From contig OV121083.1 in NCBI GenBank assembly GCA_921293015.1, forward strand, positions 32,356,908 through 32,420,907: 64,000 nucleotides of DNA, written 5' to 3'. The position numbers and the translations under genes are program-made. Under the pieces are notes generated by a model that saw only the letters and a program-made list of their open reading frames with translations, was not told where the DNA came from and made no database searches. Each line of letters opens with the position of its first letter. The stretch's first letter is position 1. The stretch comes from Phorcus lineatus. Its lineage: Eukaryota; Mollusca; Gastropoda; Trochida; Trochidae. Shown piece by piece: positions 1-12,109 of the stretch.

Positions 1-3000
1 TTAATAATTGATGCTTCCAGGATGTTTTTTTTTTCATTCTTCACCCTACGTTAAAGTTCCCTGATGAATTTAGTTTCCTCTGCATGATCTCGTTGTTGTT
101 CTAAATAATGTGGGTACATGATCTGAAAGTTATGAAGACATTCATCATGTCTATCATACTGAAAATTAGCATATCACTTAATTTTCCTCCACTCCCCGCC
201 GCATGTGCTCATAGCCTAAGGGCTAATTACCCTCCCGGACGAGTTAACCGTCAGCCAGTCGCATGTGCTATTGTTTACTTCAATAGGTGCACTCATACCA
301 TACCCACATCTCCTATTGCAAGCCCTATGATCTGAACCCTTGGTTGGATTTGAATATGGGTGGAATCATTTGAAAGAAAGAAAATTGTCTTCAAAGTACA
401 TATGCGTGCCACCTGAAATGAAGATACAGCATGTGCCCCTTAAAAGGTGATTTTGATATTCTTTAGTTTTATACCATTTTACACACCATATTTTTCATGT
501 GATCAATGTATTTTGGCAATTTTTATATCAAGAGAGAAAAAGATCGTCTTTACATTACACTAAAATAAATAAAAACTCAGCAAGTGCTGCACAAAAAAGT
601 AATTCCTCATTTCAAATCATGGGAACTTAACGGTTATTTTGACATGTACCTTTTTCGCTCATATCTTCTCAACAGCTAGGTGCATTTTGAAATTGATAAC
701 ATCATGATTAGGAGAGAATAATTGTCTTCGATTTGTTACAAAATGTGTATATGCCCTATATAAAGTAAAGATACAGCAAGTGCTTTTGTTTATTCTTTCG
801 TTTTTTACAATTTTTCCCACTTTTTAATGCATTAACCCCTTGACACATTTAGAAATTTCATATATCACAATTCGATATATATAAAATTGGTATGTATACG
901 AAAATCGACAAAAACCAAGCAAGCGTCGCACAAACAGGCAATTTCTCTATTCATATCTTATCAACTTAGTCTTTAATTCCATATAGAATTTGCAAATGAC
1001 AATGAAACAATAAAGGAGCGTAAGTGTTGTCGCAATTATCTAAATGTGTTCTTTAAGACCTGAGGGTACCATCTTTGCACACTATATATATTCGAAACCA
1101 AGTGGTACATTTTAATTAATTTTATAAAGCAGAAAAATATATCTTGATTTTCATAATAATTTGCACATATTTGCAGCAAAACAAAACATGTGGAAATGAT
1201 GTGACGCGGTATGGCGATTATTGAAGTTTGTTTTCACTAGTTATCACCATCCAACTCTTATCTATTTTTATTTGTTTATACAATCACCTATTGTTTAATG
1301 TAGATTGGGTTGAATTGGCAAGGGGCTACCGTTCACGCGAAGACGAAAATGAAATTCGCTCAATGGTTATACACGCCAAGAAAATTCGTCTTCATGCTAC
1401 TGAACCCTTTCCTTGGTAATGGTTTCTAATCCCAGTGCAATAGATTGTTATGTTTTATTTCTTTGTTAAGAATAATAATTTGCCTTCAATTCAATGTATA
1501 ATTTGCATATATTTTTCATGACATGACAGAAAGTTAGAAATAAAGACAATTTCTGTTATATTACGTAAGTGAATTTTCAGTGGGGATATCGCTGAATGCC
1601 TGTACTCACTGAGCGCATGTGTTTGCCCATGGCTACTTGCTAATTGATATGACTGTGGGTCGGAAAGTTATCGGGGTTCATCACCACCCTGCTTCCGTAA
1701 TTTATATCTTTCATTTATGAAAGTGTATGTTAATAAAATTTATTGTTAAATAAAGAGCGATGAATTAGCTTTATTTTCTTATATATAATTTGCCTACATG
1801 TACTCAATAATTGAATGATAATTGTAAAATTCGTTCTAGGCATATTTTTGCAATAATCTTCCGTCGTAGAGGAACGATTCGTCTTCAGTTTCATATTTAT
1901 TTCGCACATGTGCTCTAAATATTTATGGAGGTATGGCGCCCAAATTAACAATAAGTTTACCTTGATTATGGAAAGCATTCTGGTTGATATGAAATTTTCT
2001 TAAGTAAGTATCATCCATTTTATTACGAGATTCGCCGACTAGCTTTGTATACAACAGAATTTATGTGCAGAATTCGCATGAAATATAGAAGACAGAAACT
2101 TCATAATGTGTAAATGAAAACAGTCACAATGATTACAGGTATAAGCTGTGTGCTTGTGCAACTATTTAAAACCCTACCCTCAAGTCTCTGTCAGAGCTAT
2201 GTTTATTTTAGGAAAGAGTGTCAAACTTGACCAAAGGCTGATTGTGTCTACTGCAACATGCAGAGTATCCCTAACATTGACACGTGATTGCTTTCCTGAA
2301 TTTCTTTACCCAATCTAGATGTTATTTTCATGTCTCCACTCAGGACAAGACCAGTCCAGTTTATGTTCCCAGACTCACACTACAGGAGTCTCCACAGACA
2401 AGTCTGCGTGTCAATAACACGGTACAGGAGTGTAGATACGTGTAGTTAGATGTGCACAACTCAAAATGTGGTACATGGTTGAGATTTTTGCACTTCAGCT
2501 TCGTCATAGTTTACTAATTTAATACTGTAAAGGGATAAGCTTTCTTTTTTAGCAAGTCTAGCGTCTTTTTTCATTTTAGTTTTTTTTTTATATTACCTTT
2601 CAACAAGTACATTTTTTACATAAAACAGCTCACTACTGTGGCTTATTTCCTTGATCAACTAAATCATTTGAATATTTTTGTCTTTTATTTAGTTTTTGGA
2701 GCCCTTTATTAGAATTCAGTAGGTTTTCATCATACTGTCTCTGAAATACTAAGTGTTAATTGGTATTGTATGTTCACAAGCTCTGTAATGATACAAAATG
2801 AATTCCTTTCGCAGTTATGAAGAATTTAGAGTAGCTTTGATTTTTCTCTCTTTTTTTTCTATTACTTCAACTATTTATTCATATTGACCAATGCAAAAAC
2901 TAACCATAGAGCTTCACAAGTACTCTTTACATGATTGCACAATATGGATAACCTTGCATCAATATCAATATGTGTTTATTCATCAATGTTAATTACTTTT

Positions 3001-3223
3001 GCATTAAATTCTTTTCATTGTTTTCATATCTCTAGTTATTTACTCCTCAACAATTTTTACCATCTCGATCCCAGATGGATATCAAAACAAAGGTAAATGG
3101 CAATCCCATCAGTACCAGGGGTGTGTTCATGATTATAGATCTTTGTTCCACTGGTTGTGATGTCAAATACACACAACGTAACATTTGAAACATGCTGTAT
3201 GTAGATGGTTGTTTTGTTGACAG
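1..3223. other. Non-coding stretch with diverged ~350-bp repeats
   Basis: No exon or transposon protein is recognised here. The DNA is AT-rich. Related segments recur about every 340-350 bases, for example around 420-640 and 765-985, which share 'aagatacagca' and a 'caagygycgcacaaa'-like stretch. A looser motif of 'gtcttca' followed by 'catatttgc' also recurs to about 1900. I read this as an old decayed tandem or dispersed repeat. Upstream exons of the gene that begins to be visible at 3224 could lie here or before the window, but none could be supported. Confidence 0.4.
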
Positions 3224-3354
3224 ATTGAAAACCATCGGCATGCAGACAACATCTTGACTCTGAAGGATGCGGCGCGGCAAGCGTTTGACGAGCGGATGAG
3301 AGGGGCCCGGGCTGCCATGGAGGAGAATGTGCAGTTTCTGCAAAGGAGAATCAG
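3224..3354 (+). CDS. Coiled-coil gene, first visible exon
   Basis: The acceptor is tgttgacag at 3215-3223. The frame starts at 3224 (ATT GAA AAC) and ends in phase 2 inside an Arg codon. The only junction keeping the frame into the next exon is AG|GCATGT, a GC-type donor at 3355-3356. Reading on past it gives no better GT donor before the intronic repeats. Confidence 0.7.
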
Positions 3355-6300
3355 GCATGTTCAGACATCAGTACATCAGTCTCAATAAAATCAACCGTGT
3401 TACGAGGAAAAAAAGTTTTAAAACTAGCGGGATTCAAACTCAATCTGTCAGGGGCTTACCTCTCAACAACAGCTGAAAAGCAGCTTCATTGCTCGAACGT
3501 TCTGATGAAATAACTACTAGCCAATCCCAAAAGCCTTCAGTTTCAGTATCTCGGGGAAAGTAACTCCTGTTAACTATTCAGTAAACTTGATTGCTGCTAT
3601 CCTTTTTTAAATGATATGATTGTTCCGCTAATGACTAGGTTTTGTCTGTGCTAAACTGGTGTCAGAATGTTTGAGTGATAAGGCTGCTTGCAGACCATTA
3701 TTGAGAGGAAAGCCCCTGATAGAATGAATTTGGATCCCACACGGTGAGTTTTAATCAGACTGAGTTGTCCATATAGGAATATGTGGTTTAGACAAACTAA
3801 GATAGATGTAAGAGTCAGTGTTAATAAGTGGAGCTAAAAGTTGTTGCTGTCATTGTTCCAACCTTCAATGTTTGAGAACAACCTACAAATGTTTGAGATG
3901 GACCTGTAATGTTTGAGAACAACCTACAAATTTTTTAGAACAACCTACAAATGTTTGAGATGAACCTGTAATGTTTGAGAACAACCTACAATTTTTTTAG
4001 AACAACCTACAAATGTTTGAGATCGACCTGTAATGTTTGAGAACATTATCTACAATTTTTTTAGAACAACCTACAAATGTTTTGAGATGGACCTGTAATG
4101 TTTGAGAACAACCTACAATGTTTTTTAGAACAACCTACAAATGTTTGAGATGGACCTGTAATGTTTGAGAACAACCTACAAATTTTTTAGAACAACCTAC
4201 AAATGTTTGAGATTGACCTGTAATGTTTGAGAACAACCTACAAATTTTTTAGAACAACCTACAAATGTTTGAGATTGACCTGTAATGTTTGAGAACAACC
4301 TACAAATGTTTGAGAACGACCTTATACTGATTGCAGGGAGCTGCAGAATGAACATCGCGAGTTCGAGTACAAGATGAAGGGTGATCTTGATGTCTGTCTC
4401 AGGTACATCTTATCTCATTTTGTCCAAGTGCACTGCCCTCCTCGAAACATGGTATGCAAAGGCAGAGGGATAGGATTTGAAATTCCAGAATAAGTAGAAT
4501 TCTGAAGAATTTGCACTATTGCAGATATAATCATCCCATACATGAAAACGCTACATTTATTCACCACCTATGTGATACTATATTCTAAAGATCTGTTATG
4601 TTGTGTTTGTAGGTACCTGGACACATTATCAAGTGTTGAGGCAGGGCAGCTGGATCGAAACAGTCTCGACTTTAGGGCAGGGTCTGCAGCAAACTGGGAC
4701 CCGCACAGGGTAAGTTAATTCACTGTTTACCTTACAAGTAGTGAGATTTTTATCTGATTGCGGGCATCACATATTTCGGGAATCCATATCCCAGACATCA
4801 TACTAATGTACAATATTTGATTTACTGCCAGTTGTGTTCCGGAAGTGATCCCTGAGGAGGTTAGTACAGTCAGCATACTTGACTAACAAACGAAGTCTAC
4901 CTGAAGGTCCTGATAGTCAAACAAAGGATACACAAAGCTTAAAATGTTTTGCAAATCGCATTCCATGTTTATATGAATTTCTTATGAAGTCTACAAGACG
5001 TCGCTAGACTTCATGTTATGTATGTATATGCACTAGATGGTTACGCGAAGGCCACTCAAACCATGGTATAAAACTCCATGTGAAAGTTCAGTGCCATAGG
5101 CCACAGTTGCTACAACACAGAATTGATGAGGAAACTAATTAGCTGATCAATGGTGTTCACCCCTATTTGTCCCCCGCCACAACGCGGAACGGGGGACTAT
5201 GAATTCAGCGGCGTCTGTCCGTACGTCTGTACGTACGTACGTCCGGATTCTTGTTAACGCAATAACTCATGAAGCTTAGCACCTAGAGTGTTCATATCTG
5301 GTGACAGCTTTAAATGGAGGAAGACTCAGACACCAGTCGACTTTGGTGACCTTGACGTCATTTTCAAGGTCACAACGACAAATTCGTGAAACTTAGCACC
5401 TAGAGTGTTCATATTTGGTGACAGCTTTCAATGGAGGAAGACTCAGACGCCAGTCGACTTTGGTGACCTTGACGTCATTTTTAAGGTCACCACGACACTA
5501 CGTCCGTCCGGATTCTTGTTAATGCGATAACTCATGAAGCTTAGCACTTAGAGTGGTCATATTTGGTGACAGCTTTCGATGGAGGAAGACTCAGAAGCCA
5601 GTCAACATTGGTGACCATGACGTCATTTTCAAGGTCACTATGACACTTTGACCAATTTCTAATACATTGTTAATGTGCACCTAGTGTTCATATTTGTTGA
5701 CAGCCTTCAATGGCGGAAGACTCAGATGCCAGTCGACTTTGATGACCTTGACCTCATTTTCAAGGTCACCACGACACTTTAACCACTGTGTAATACATTG
5801 TTAATGCGGTTTCTGGTAAAGCTTAGAACCTAGAGTGTTCATATTTGGTGACAGCTTTCAATGGCGGAAGACTCAGACGCCAGTCGACATTGGTGACCCT
5901 GACCTCATTTTCATGGTCACCATGACATTTTGACCATTGTAATACATTGTTAACGCGATAATATTAATTATGCCAAATATGACATAACGGCGGGGGACAT
6001 TGCCATGTTAGTGGCAAACACTTGTTGAATAATGAATCTGTTTTAACAGTGTGTCATTAAACAATCTTATCGTTTATGTCCTTCTCAAAACGTACAACTT
6101 ACCCTTTCACTGACCAATCACTAACAATTTTTTATCTACTATTAGCAGTAGGACTAAAAACGATCAAACTAAAATATCAATCATGATATCAACAACTCTT
6201 GAAAAAATTTGAAGTTTCTTGATTAAGTAGAAGTAGATCTGATGAAAGTATGAGAGTTAATTAGAAAAGTTATAATTTTCATATCATATTTTGTCAATTT

Positions 6301-9300
6301 ATATTGGATAGAAAAAAACAAACAGTGAAAGGACTTGTTACCACTTTGTTTTATGTATTATTAGTTTACAATATCAGTTCATAATTTGATACTAATTTCC
6401 TTTAATAAGTCATCAGACCTGAAAGGTCAGATGGGCTTATGGCATGGCCTGTTGTGATCATCCGTCTGGCCTCATCCGTAAACTTTTAACACTTTCAACT
6501 TTTCTGCCAAAACTGATGCACCCCTAAAGCTGAAATTTTGTGGGGATGTACCTTGCTCCTAAGTGATTCAAATTTGTACTTTTTAAGAATGACCCTCTAT
6601 CCAATATGGTGGCAGCAAACATTGACCCTAAAATCTTAAAAAATCTTCTTCCCCAGAGCTGATTGGCAAAGGAGGCTGAACGGTTAAGAGTAACATTTTT
6701 CTGATAAGAAGACTTAATTTTATTAACATGGTGTTGACCCCCCTTCAGGTATGGTTGTGACAAGGTGTACACCCTCATATCTTATTTTGTTTATTACTAA
6801 AACTTTCACTACTAGTAGGAATCTCAAATTTTGAAATATAATTTGTTTACTATGGAGGCTATGATGTGTAAATATCATTGACCTACCCCCAATAATATTG
6901 GTGTGGCAATTAAGGTGCATATTTGGTGTAATTAACTGAAATCAAAACTAGTTGGTCGAGGAAGTTCAAATTTTCAGACCAACATCTTTGTTAAATGGAG
7001 ACTTAAGTTTGTAGATTTATTCTTGACCCCCCCCTACAGATATGAGCATGGCAGTAAATGTCCAACCTTATAACTACTGTTGTCTATTAGCAAGAAAGCA
7101 TTAATGCTAGAAAGCTCAAATTTTACAATATCGTCTTTGTAAAATGGAGGTTGAGACGTGTAAATTTCATTGTCCAACCTCTAAAAATGAGGGCTGCTAA
7201 TTACCTGAACTACTCAACCATCAAATATGATCTTTTAAGCATTCTGTATTTCGGGCTTTCTCTCTCTGGAAGAATGTTGCATAATCAGACCATCACAGAG
7301 AAGAAGCAACGGGAAAGTACCCTCTGATGTATGATAACAGCAACAGAGTTACATCCTTATTCTTCTCTTGTTTCGTTTTCATTGCCATATGTCATTTCCC
7401 ACTGGACGTGACTTCAATGAGCTATATTTACATGCATTTCTGCTCTGGAATGATTGAGGAAGCTATTCAGATGCTGATCTCTTGTAGTTGCATGCCTGTG
7501 AAGGAGTGTTTGAAACTAGCCAAGTCAATAGTGTGATAACTAGCCTGCAACAACTATCACTGCTACAGATTACCACTCCAAGCTGAGCATAAAAAAAAAA
7601 CAACTTTAAACCTTAATTATCCCCCGCCCAACGTAGTTGGTGGGGGATATTGAAATGGTCTCCGTCCGTCCGTCTGTCCGTCCGTCCGTCCCGATAATGT
7701 TTCCGGAGCACAACTCCAAAACGGTGAGACCTATCTCGACGAAACTTGGTATGTGCATCGGGCATCATGCGTAGATGTGCCTTTTGGGGTTTTCAACTTC
7801 TTTGCATTTTTATTTTTACCCGTTTCCATGGAAACGTAACATAGGATTTCGTTTCCGGACCACAACTCCAAAACTGTGAGACCTATCTCGACGAAACTTG
7901 GTATGTGCAACGGGCATCATGCGGAGATGTGCCTTTTGGGGTTTTCAACTTCTTTGCATTTTTATTTTTACCGTTTCCATGGAAACGTAACATAGGATTT
8001 TGTTTCCGGAGCACAACTCCATAATGGTGAGACCTAACTCGACGAAACTTGGTATTTGCAACGGGCATCATGCGGAGATGTGCCTTTTGGGGTTTTCAAC
8101 TTCTTTGCATTTTTATTTTTACCCGTTTCCATGGAAACGTAACATAGGATTTTGTTCCCGGACCACAACTCCAAAACTGTGAGACCTAGCTCGACGAAAC
8201 TTGGTATGTGCAACGGGCATCATGCGGAGATGTGCCTTTTGGGGTTTTCAACTTCTTTGCATTTTTATTTTTACCCGTTAATGTTTCCGGAGCACAACTC
8301 CAAAATGGTGAGACCTAGCTCGACGAAACTTGGTATGTGCAACGGGCATCATGCGGAGATGTGCCTTTTGGGGTTTTCAACTTCTTTGCATTTTTATTTT
8401 TACCCGTTTCCATGGAAACGTAACATAGGATTTCTTAAAGGTTGTTTGTAGAAAAACAACATGATCACTGTTCAATATTCCACAACTAGTATTCTTAACT
8501 ACCCTTTCCCTTTGGCGGGGGATATAGCTGACTCTGTCTGCTTGTTGTAATTCAGTTGATATAAACATTTTTCCTGCATTAAAAATGAATAATAATTTGG
8601 TATGACAATGGTCATTATCAACCTTGTTATTTATTTAGCAAAAAACTAAAACACTATCTCACAACAGGCTCAATGTTTCACTAGAGCAGACATCAATGTT
8701 TCACTAGAGCAGACATCAATGTTTCACTAGAGCAGACATCAATGTTTCACTAGAGCAGACATCAATGTTTCACTAGAGCATCAATGTTTCACTAGAGCAG
8801 ACATCAATGTTTCACTAGAGCAGACATCAATGTTTCACTAGAGCAGACATCAATGTTTCACTAGAGCAGACATCAATGTTTCACTAGAGCATCAATGTTT
8901 CACTAGAGCAGACATCAATGTTTCACTAGAGCATCAATGTTTCACTAGAGCAGACATCAATGTTTCACTAGAGCAGACATCAATGTTTCACTAGAGCAGA
9001 CATCAATGTTTCACTGGAGCAGACATCAATGTTTCACTAGAGCAGACATCAATGTTTCACTAGAGCAGACATCAATGTTTCACTAGAGCAGACATCAATG
9101 TTTCACTAGAGCAGACATCAATGTTTCACTAGAGCAGACATCAATGTTTCACTAGAGCAGACATCAATGTTTCACTAGAGCAGACATCAATGTTTCACTA
9201 GAGCAGACATCAATGTTTCACTAGAGCATCAATGTTTCACTAGAGCAGACATCAATGTTTCACTAGAGCAGACATCAATGTTTCACTAGAGCAGACATCA

Positions 9301-11704
9301 ATGTTTCACTAGAGCAGACATCAATGTTTCACTAGAGCAGACATCAATGTTTCACTGGAGCAGACATCAATGTTTCACTAGAGCAGACATCAATGTTTCA
9401 CTAGAGCAGACATCAATGTTTCACTAGAGCAGACATCAATGTTTCACTAGAGCATCAATGTTTCACTAGAGCAGACATCAATGTTTCACTAGAGCAGACA
9501 TCAAACCGAATGTAGTGAGCAATCATCATCATTGTTTTTTAAAATGACCAAAAAATGTTCTATGCCCTATTGACCTTAACATTTGACATCGCCAGTTGTC
9601 ATCGAGTAATCAGGTTTTTTAAGCATAACATATATAATAACAAATTTGAAAATTTTCGTCTTCAGGTTCCTGCAGTTTGCATAATTGTATTATTTAACAG
9701 TGTAATAAAACATTATGTCATCAATGTTTTTTTGAGTTGAATTATTTCATATAATGTTTACTGATAGTTTCTTATAGTCAAACTGTAAATAATAAACAGG
9801 AAACATAACTGTAACGTTCTTAGACTATTTATCGACTCTTGCTCTTTGGTGGTGTAACAAGAGGCTCTTCTGTGTCCCTCCCTCCCACATACATTTCACC
9901 CAATCAGCAAGCTCATATCCTTAGAACCCGACACAGCGGAATGGAACAGCCAAAATTGTATTAAGAAGTTATTCAATAAGTTCAAGACAGCTGCCACAGT
10001 AATATAATGATGTCAATTGTTTCAGATTGTGCAAGTTAACAAGTTACTTTATGAACTGTGATTTAAAAAAAAATTCTGAGACAAGTTAAGAAAATAAAAG
10101 TAGGCTCTCTGATGGCTGCATGCCATAAGGACCTCCGGGAATTCAAATCTGACAGCCTGGCTTTATTCTAGCTCCTTGTGGTCTCTGTTGGTAACAGATG
10201 TTCCTACTCACTGAGATTAGGTACATGGAGGTATGGAATCAGCTTTGTTATGTATTGCTGTCAAAGTGTGATGTGAATTTGTGTCTGTGTTTATACTGAT
10301 GGTGTGATATCTTTGCCTGCAGCTTTACCACAAGGAGGCTCCCACCCCGCCCCGCAACAAGACAGACTACACCAGCGTCAAAGACACAGATGAGGTCTCT
10401 ATATCTCTTTACTAGTGATACAAGTGATAGCCCTTGGCTGTGTACATGAATGAGTCTCCTCCCTTCTTTACTATGAACTGTAGATCAGTATACTAGCACT
10501 TCTTATAATCAACTATAGTGAACTTTGCCTGTGAAGACACTAATGCCCTCTATTGATGATCTCTTATAGCTGATTAGATGTGTATTTTCCAACTAAATGT
10601 ACTCAGTCAAAACATTATTAGGAATGTTGTCTCCAAAAATGTCCACAAAAAAATATATGTTCTTGGCTTACTGCAACCATTCAATGTATAAGAACATGTG
10701 TTATGCCCTTTTTATCATAGTCATACTTATCAACTCTTTACTTCCAAAATAAGTGTGAATCCCTGGCAAGTTGTTCAAATAGTTGGTAGAAGGGCTTCCA
10801 TTAGTGAATCTATTGTATGTTTGAGATTTCTTCAGAATATGTCCAGACCCTGAGGTGCTACGCTGTGAGTTATAATATTAATATGAAAGCTTTTTCAGAG
10901 TTGTATTTGAAGGAGATATTTATTACTTATCATATAAATACAGACTTTCCTTTCAGCATTTGCCTGTTTAAGTGAACTTAATTTCATGTAAAATAGACTG
11001 TCATTGTTTCATATGTTACTTGTTAACTGTGTAACCATTGATTGTCTTTAACAAGATTATTGTTACGACAATTAAAACAATGTGAGTTCATTTTGGGGTA
11101 ATAAAGAATAATTATTATGTTTATCATCATCTATATGAACAAGAATTTATGTAAATTTAATGGATTCTTGAAGAGAAAAGTCCATGTTTAACAATTTCCA
11201 ATTGATGATGCAGCGTCTATTTAAAAATCTTTGAGATAACATAGGTGCAATCAATTGATCCTTTGTCAACAGGTTATTGTTGATTGTACTGGAATGTCAG
11301 ATTCTGTTAACAGAAGAGTTCACTTTATTAAAAAAAGAATCATGTGGTAGTTAATGCATATGCTGAAAATTGTACTTAATAACTTTAAGTCATGTTGCCA
11401 CTTGTCAAAATGTCACAGCTAGGCTCTGTTAATGTGGACACTTAGTTTATTGAAAATTGTACCAGCCAAGTAGGCTAGTCGATGTCTTGTCTCTCTGATA
11501 GTAACCGGCATGTAGCTAGCAGCATACACAACTGCTTCCAACACTCATACCAGTAATCATACCATACCCATATATTTTTAGCACAGCATTAAAATTATGT
11601 TAATTTATGTTTAACCTGCATGACATGCAAATCTTTGTTTTCAGGTGTTGAAGTGTGCATACAATGAGCTGGCTCGAGACCCCAACCGTCTGGATGATGT
11701 GTAA
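3224..11704 (+). CDS. Unidentified coiled-coil-like protein, 3'-terminal part (5 exons)
   Basis: Five exons join in one frame: 3224-3354, 4337-4402, 4613-4709, 10323-10394 and 11645-11704, with the TAA stop at 11702-11704. They encode about 141 residues. The first ~100 are highly charged and heptad-like (ADNILTLKDAARQAFDERM, then QFLQRRIRELQNEHREFEYK, then DLDVCLRYLDTLSSVEAG), consistent with a coiled coil. A short proline-rich segment (EAPTPPRNKTDY) follows, and the protein ends in ARDPNRLDDV. Phases agree: phase 2 at the first two junctions, phase 0 at the last two. The first junction needs a GC donor (AG|GCATGT). The last visible internal donor, GAG|GTCTCT, is weak. Upstream exons and the start codon are not visible. 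A poly(A) signal follows at about 12089. I do not recognise the family. The exon model is well supported; the function is unknown. Confidence 0.72.
3850..4330. repeat. Minisatellite, ~62-bp compound unit, in intron
   Basis: Alternating half-units of the type 'aacctacaaatgtttgaga', 'acctgtaatgtttgagaac' and 'aacctacaatttttttag' recur about eight times with small differences. The array runs to within about 20 bases of the next exon's acceptor (ttgcag, 4331-4336), so it forms most of that intron's 3' side. Confidence 0.9.
4337..4402 (+). CDS. Coiled-coil gene, second visible exon
   Basis: The exon is 66 bp, encoding roughly ELQNEHREFEYKMKGDLDVCL, with acceptor gattgcag and donor CAG|GTACAT. It enters and leaves in phase 2, so it could be skipped without breaking the frame. 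Confidence 0.75.
4613..4709 (+). CDS. Coiled-coil gene, third visible exon
   Basis: The acceptor is tgtttgtag and the donor AGG|GTAAGT, a strong 5' splice site. It encodes YLDTLSSVEAGQLDRNSL and on to NWDPHR, leaving in phase 0. The 5.6-kb intron that follows carries several repeats. Confidence 0.78.
5169..6027 (+). mobile_element. Hairpin-ended element with ~140-bp tandem core (copy 1)
   Basis: It starts with GTCCCCCGCC, which can pair with GGGGGAC a few bases on (5190-5196). A CTGTCCGTACG-type stretch follows, then about five diverged ~140-bp units. The units carry 'ttagcacctagagtgttcat', 'gacagctttcaatggaggaa' and 'ggtgaccttgacgtcatttt'. It ends in GGCGGGGGAC (5989-5998), an inverted copy of the start, then a tail ending cttgttg. 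No ORF is seen. The architecture resembles non-autonomous elements with tandem cores reported from bivalves (pearl / Helentron-related). That assignment is inference. Confidence 0.65.
6420..7200. repeat. Degenerate dispersed element with ~145-290-bp internal repetition
   Basis: Segments starting with a run such as 'ttgacccccc' followed by '(a)gatatgrgcatgg/ggtatggttgtga' recur near 6735 and 7023, with a weaker copy near 6880. Each is preceded by 'ctcaaatttt'. The left part (aggtcagatgggcttatggc, 6425-6444) resembles a short copy at about 13137. No ORF of transposon type is seen. It is probably another tandem-core element, older than its neighbours. Confidence 0.4.
7618..8547 (+). mobile_element. 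Hairpin-ended element with 152-bp tandem core (copy 2)
   Basis: The start is TATCCCCCGCCC, with an adjacent foldback GGTGGGGGATA (7640-7650), then a TCCGTCCGTCTGTCC-type stretch. Five near-identical ~152-bp units follow, marked by 'cacaactccaaaa', 'ctcgacgaaacttggtat', 'agatgtgccttttggggttt' and the palindrome GTTTCCATGGAAAC. The last unit is shorter and lacks the palindrome. The end is GGCGGGGGATA (8515-8525) plus a tail ending cttgttg, as in copy 1. The short ORFs across the units are products of the repetition. Confidence 0.7.
8668..9503. repeat. 23-bp minisatellite, roughly 37 copies
   Basis: The unit is 'tcaatgtttcactagagcagaca' in two parts (tcaatgtttcactag + agcagaca), with occasional short units that lack 'gacatc'-type bases and very few point changes (one is 'ctggagc'). 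Its high homogeneity suggests recent expansion or length polymorphism. It lies inside the 5.6-kb intron of the coiled-coil gene. Confidence 0.95.
9504..10322 (+). other. Intron remainder, nothing recognised
   Basis: This is AT-rich intron sequence after the minisatellite, up to the acceptor gcctgcag at 10315-10322. No repeat family or ORF is supported. Confidence 0.5.
10323..10394 (+). CDS. Coiled-coil gene, penultimate exon
   Basis: The exon is 72 bp (24 codons), phase 0 on both sides, encoding LYHKEAPTPPRNKTDYTSV then KDTDE. The acceptor tttgcctgcag is good; the donor GAG|GTCTCT is weak. The frame continues perfectly into the last exon. Confidence 0.68.
10395..11644 (+). other. Last intron of coiled-coil gene
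   Basis: This is 1.25 kb of AT-rich intron with no recognisable element or ORF. Confidence 0.5.
11645..11704 (+). CDS. Coiled-coil gene, terminal coding exon
   Basis: The acceptor is tttgttttcag. It encodes VLKCAYNELARDPNRLDDV and then the TAA stop at 11702-11704. The 3' UTR continues to about 12110. Confidence 0.72.
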   Translation: MLKCAYNELARDPNRLDDV

Positions 11705-12088
11705 AGAGTCCCTTCACCTTGGATACCTAGCTCTATCTATCCTCTCAGGGATCGGGACCTTTTCAGTTCAAATATGAAAATAATTTTCTTACCATTACAT
11801 TATGACAAACCGCTGTTTGGATGAGTGTATCTATTGTTCACAGCATTAGTGGTGCCAGAAGAAGAAGTCTTCCATATACTGGAACTGGTCTTGTCTCCAT
11901 TCCAGCTCCATTGGGGTGTGCATGTGCTATCTAGAACTTTACCATTCCTCTGATGAACATTGTGCTGCACGCACATCAAACGCACACAAAAGTAACAAAT
12001 TTGGGTAGATAGTAGTCGTATGATTTATTTCTATTCTGATATTTGTCTTGTAATAATCATTTTTCGTATATGATTGTTGATGCATCCA

Positions 12089-12095
12089 ATAAATC
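12089..12095 (+). terminator. Poly(A) signal of coiled-coil gene
   Basis: AATAAA lies in 'tccaataaatcttgaaa', about 385 bases after the stop codon. A second AATAAA follows near 12107. It is the only good candidate downstream of the last exon. Confidence 0.55.
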
Positions 12096-12109
12096 TTGAA
12101 ATATTAATA

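Noticed and set aside
3047..3358. Minus-strand ORF of 103 codons
   Set aside because: It overlaps the plus-strand exon 3224-3354, which has splice sites and frame continuity; the minus ORF shows no family motif.
8668..9503. Regular short repeats resembling a CRISPR array
   Set aside because: There are no unique spacers; units are head-to-tail copies of one 23-bp sequence in a eukaryotic intron, so it is a minisatellite.
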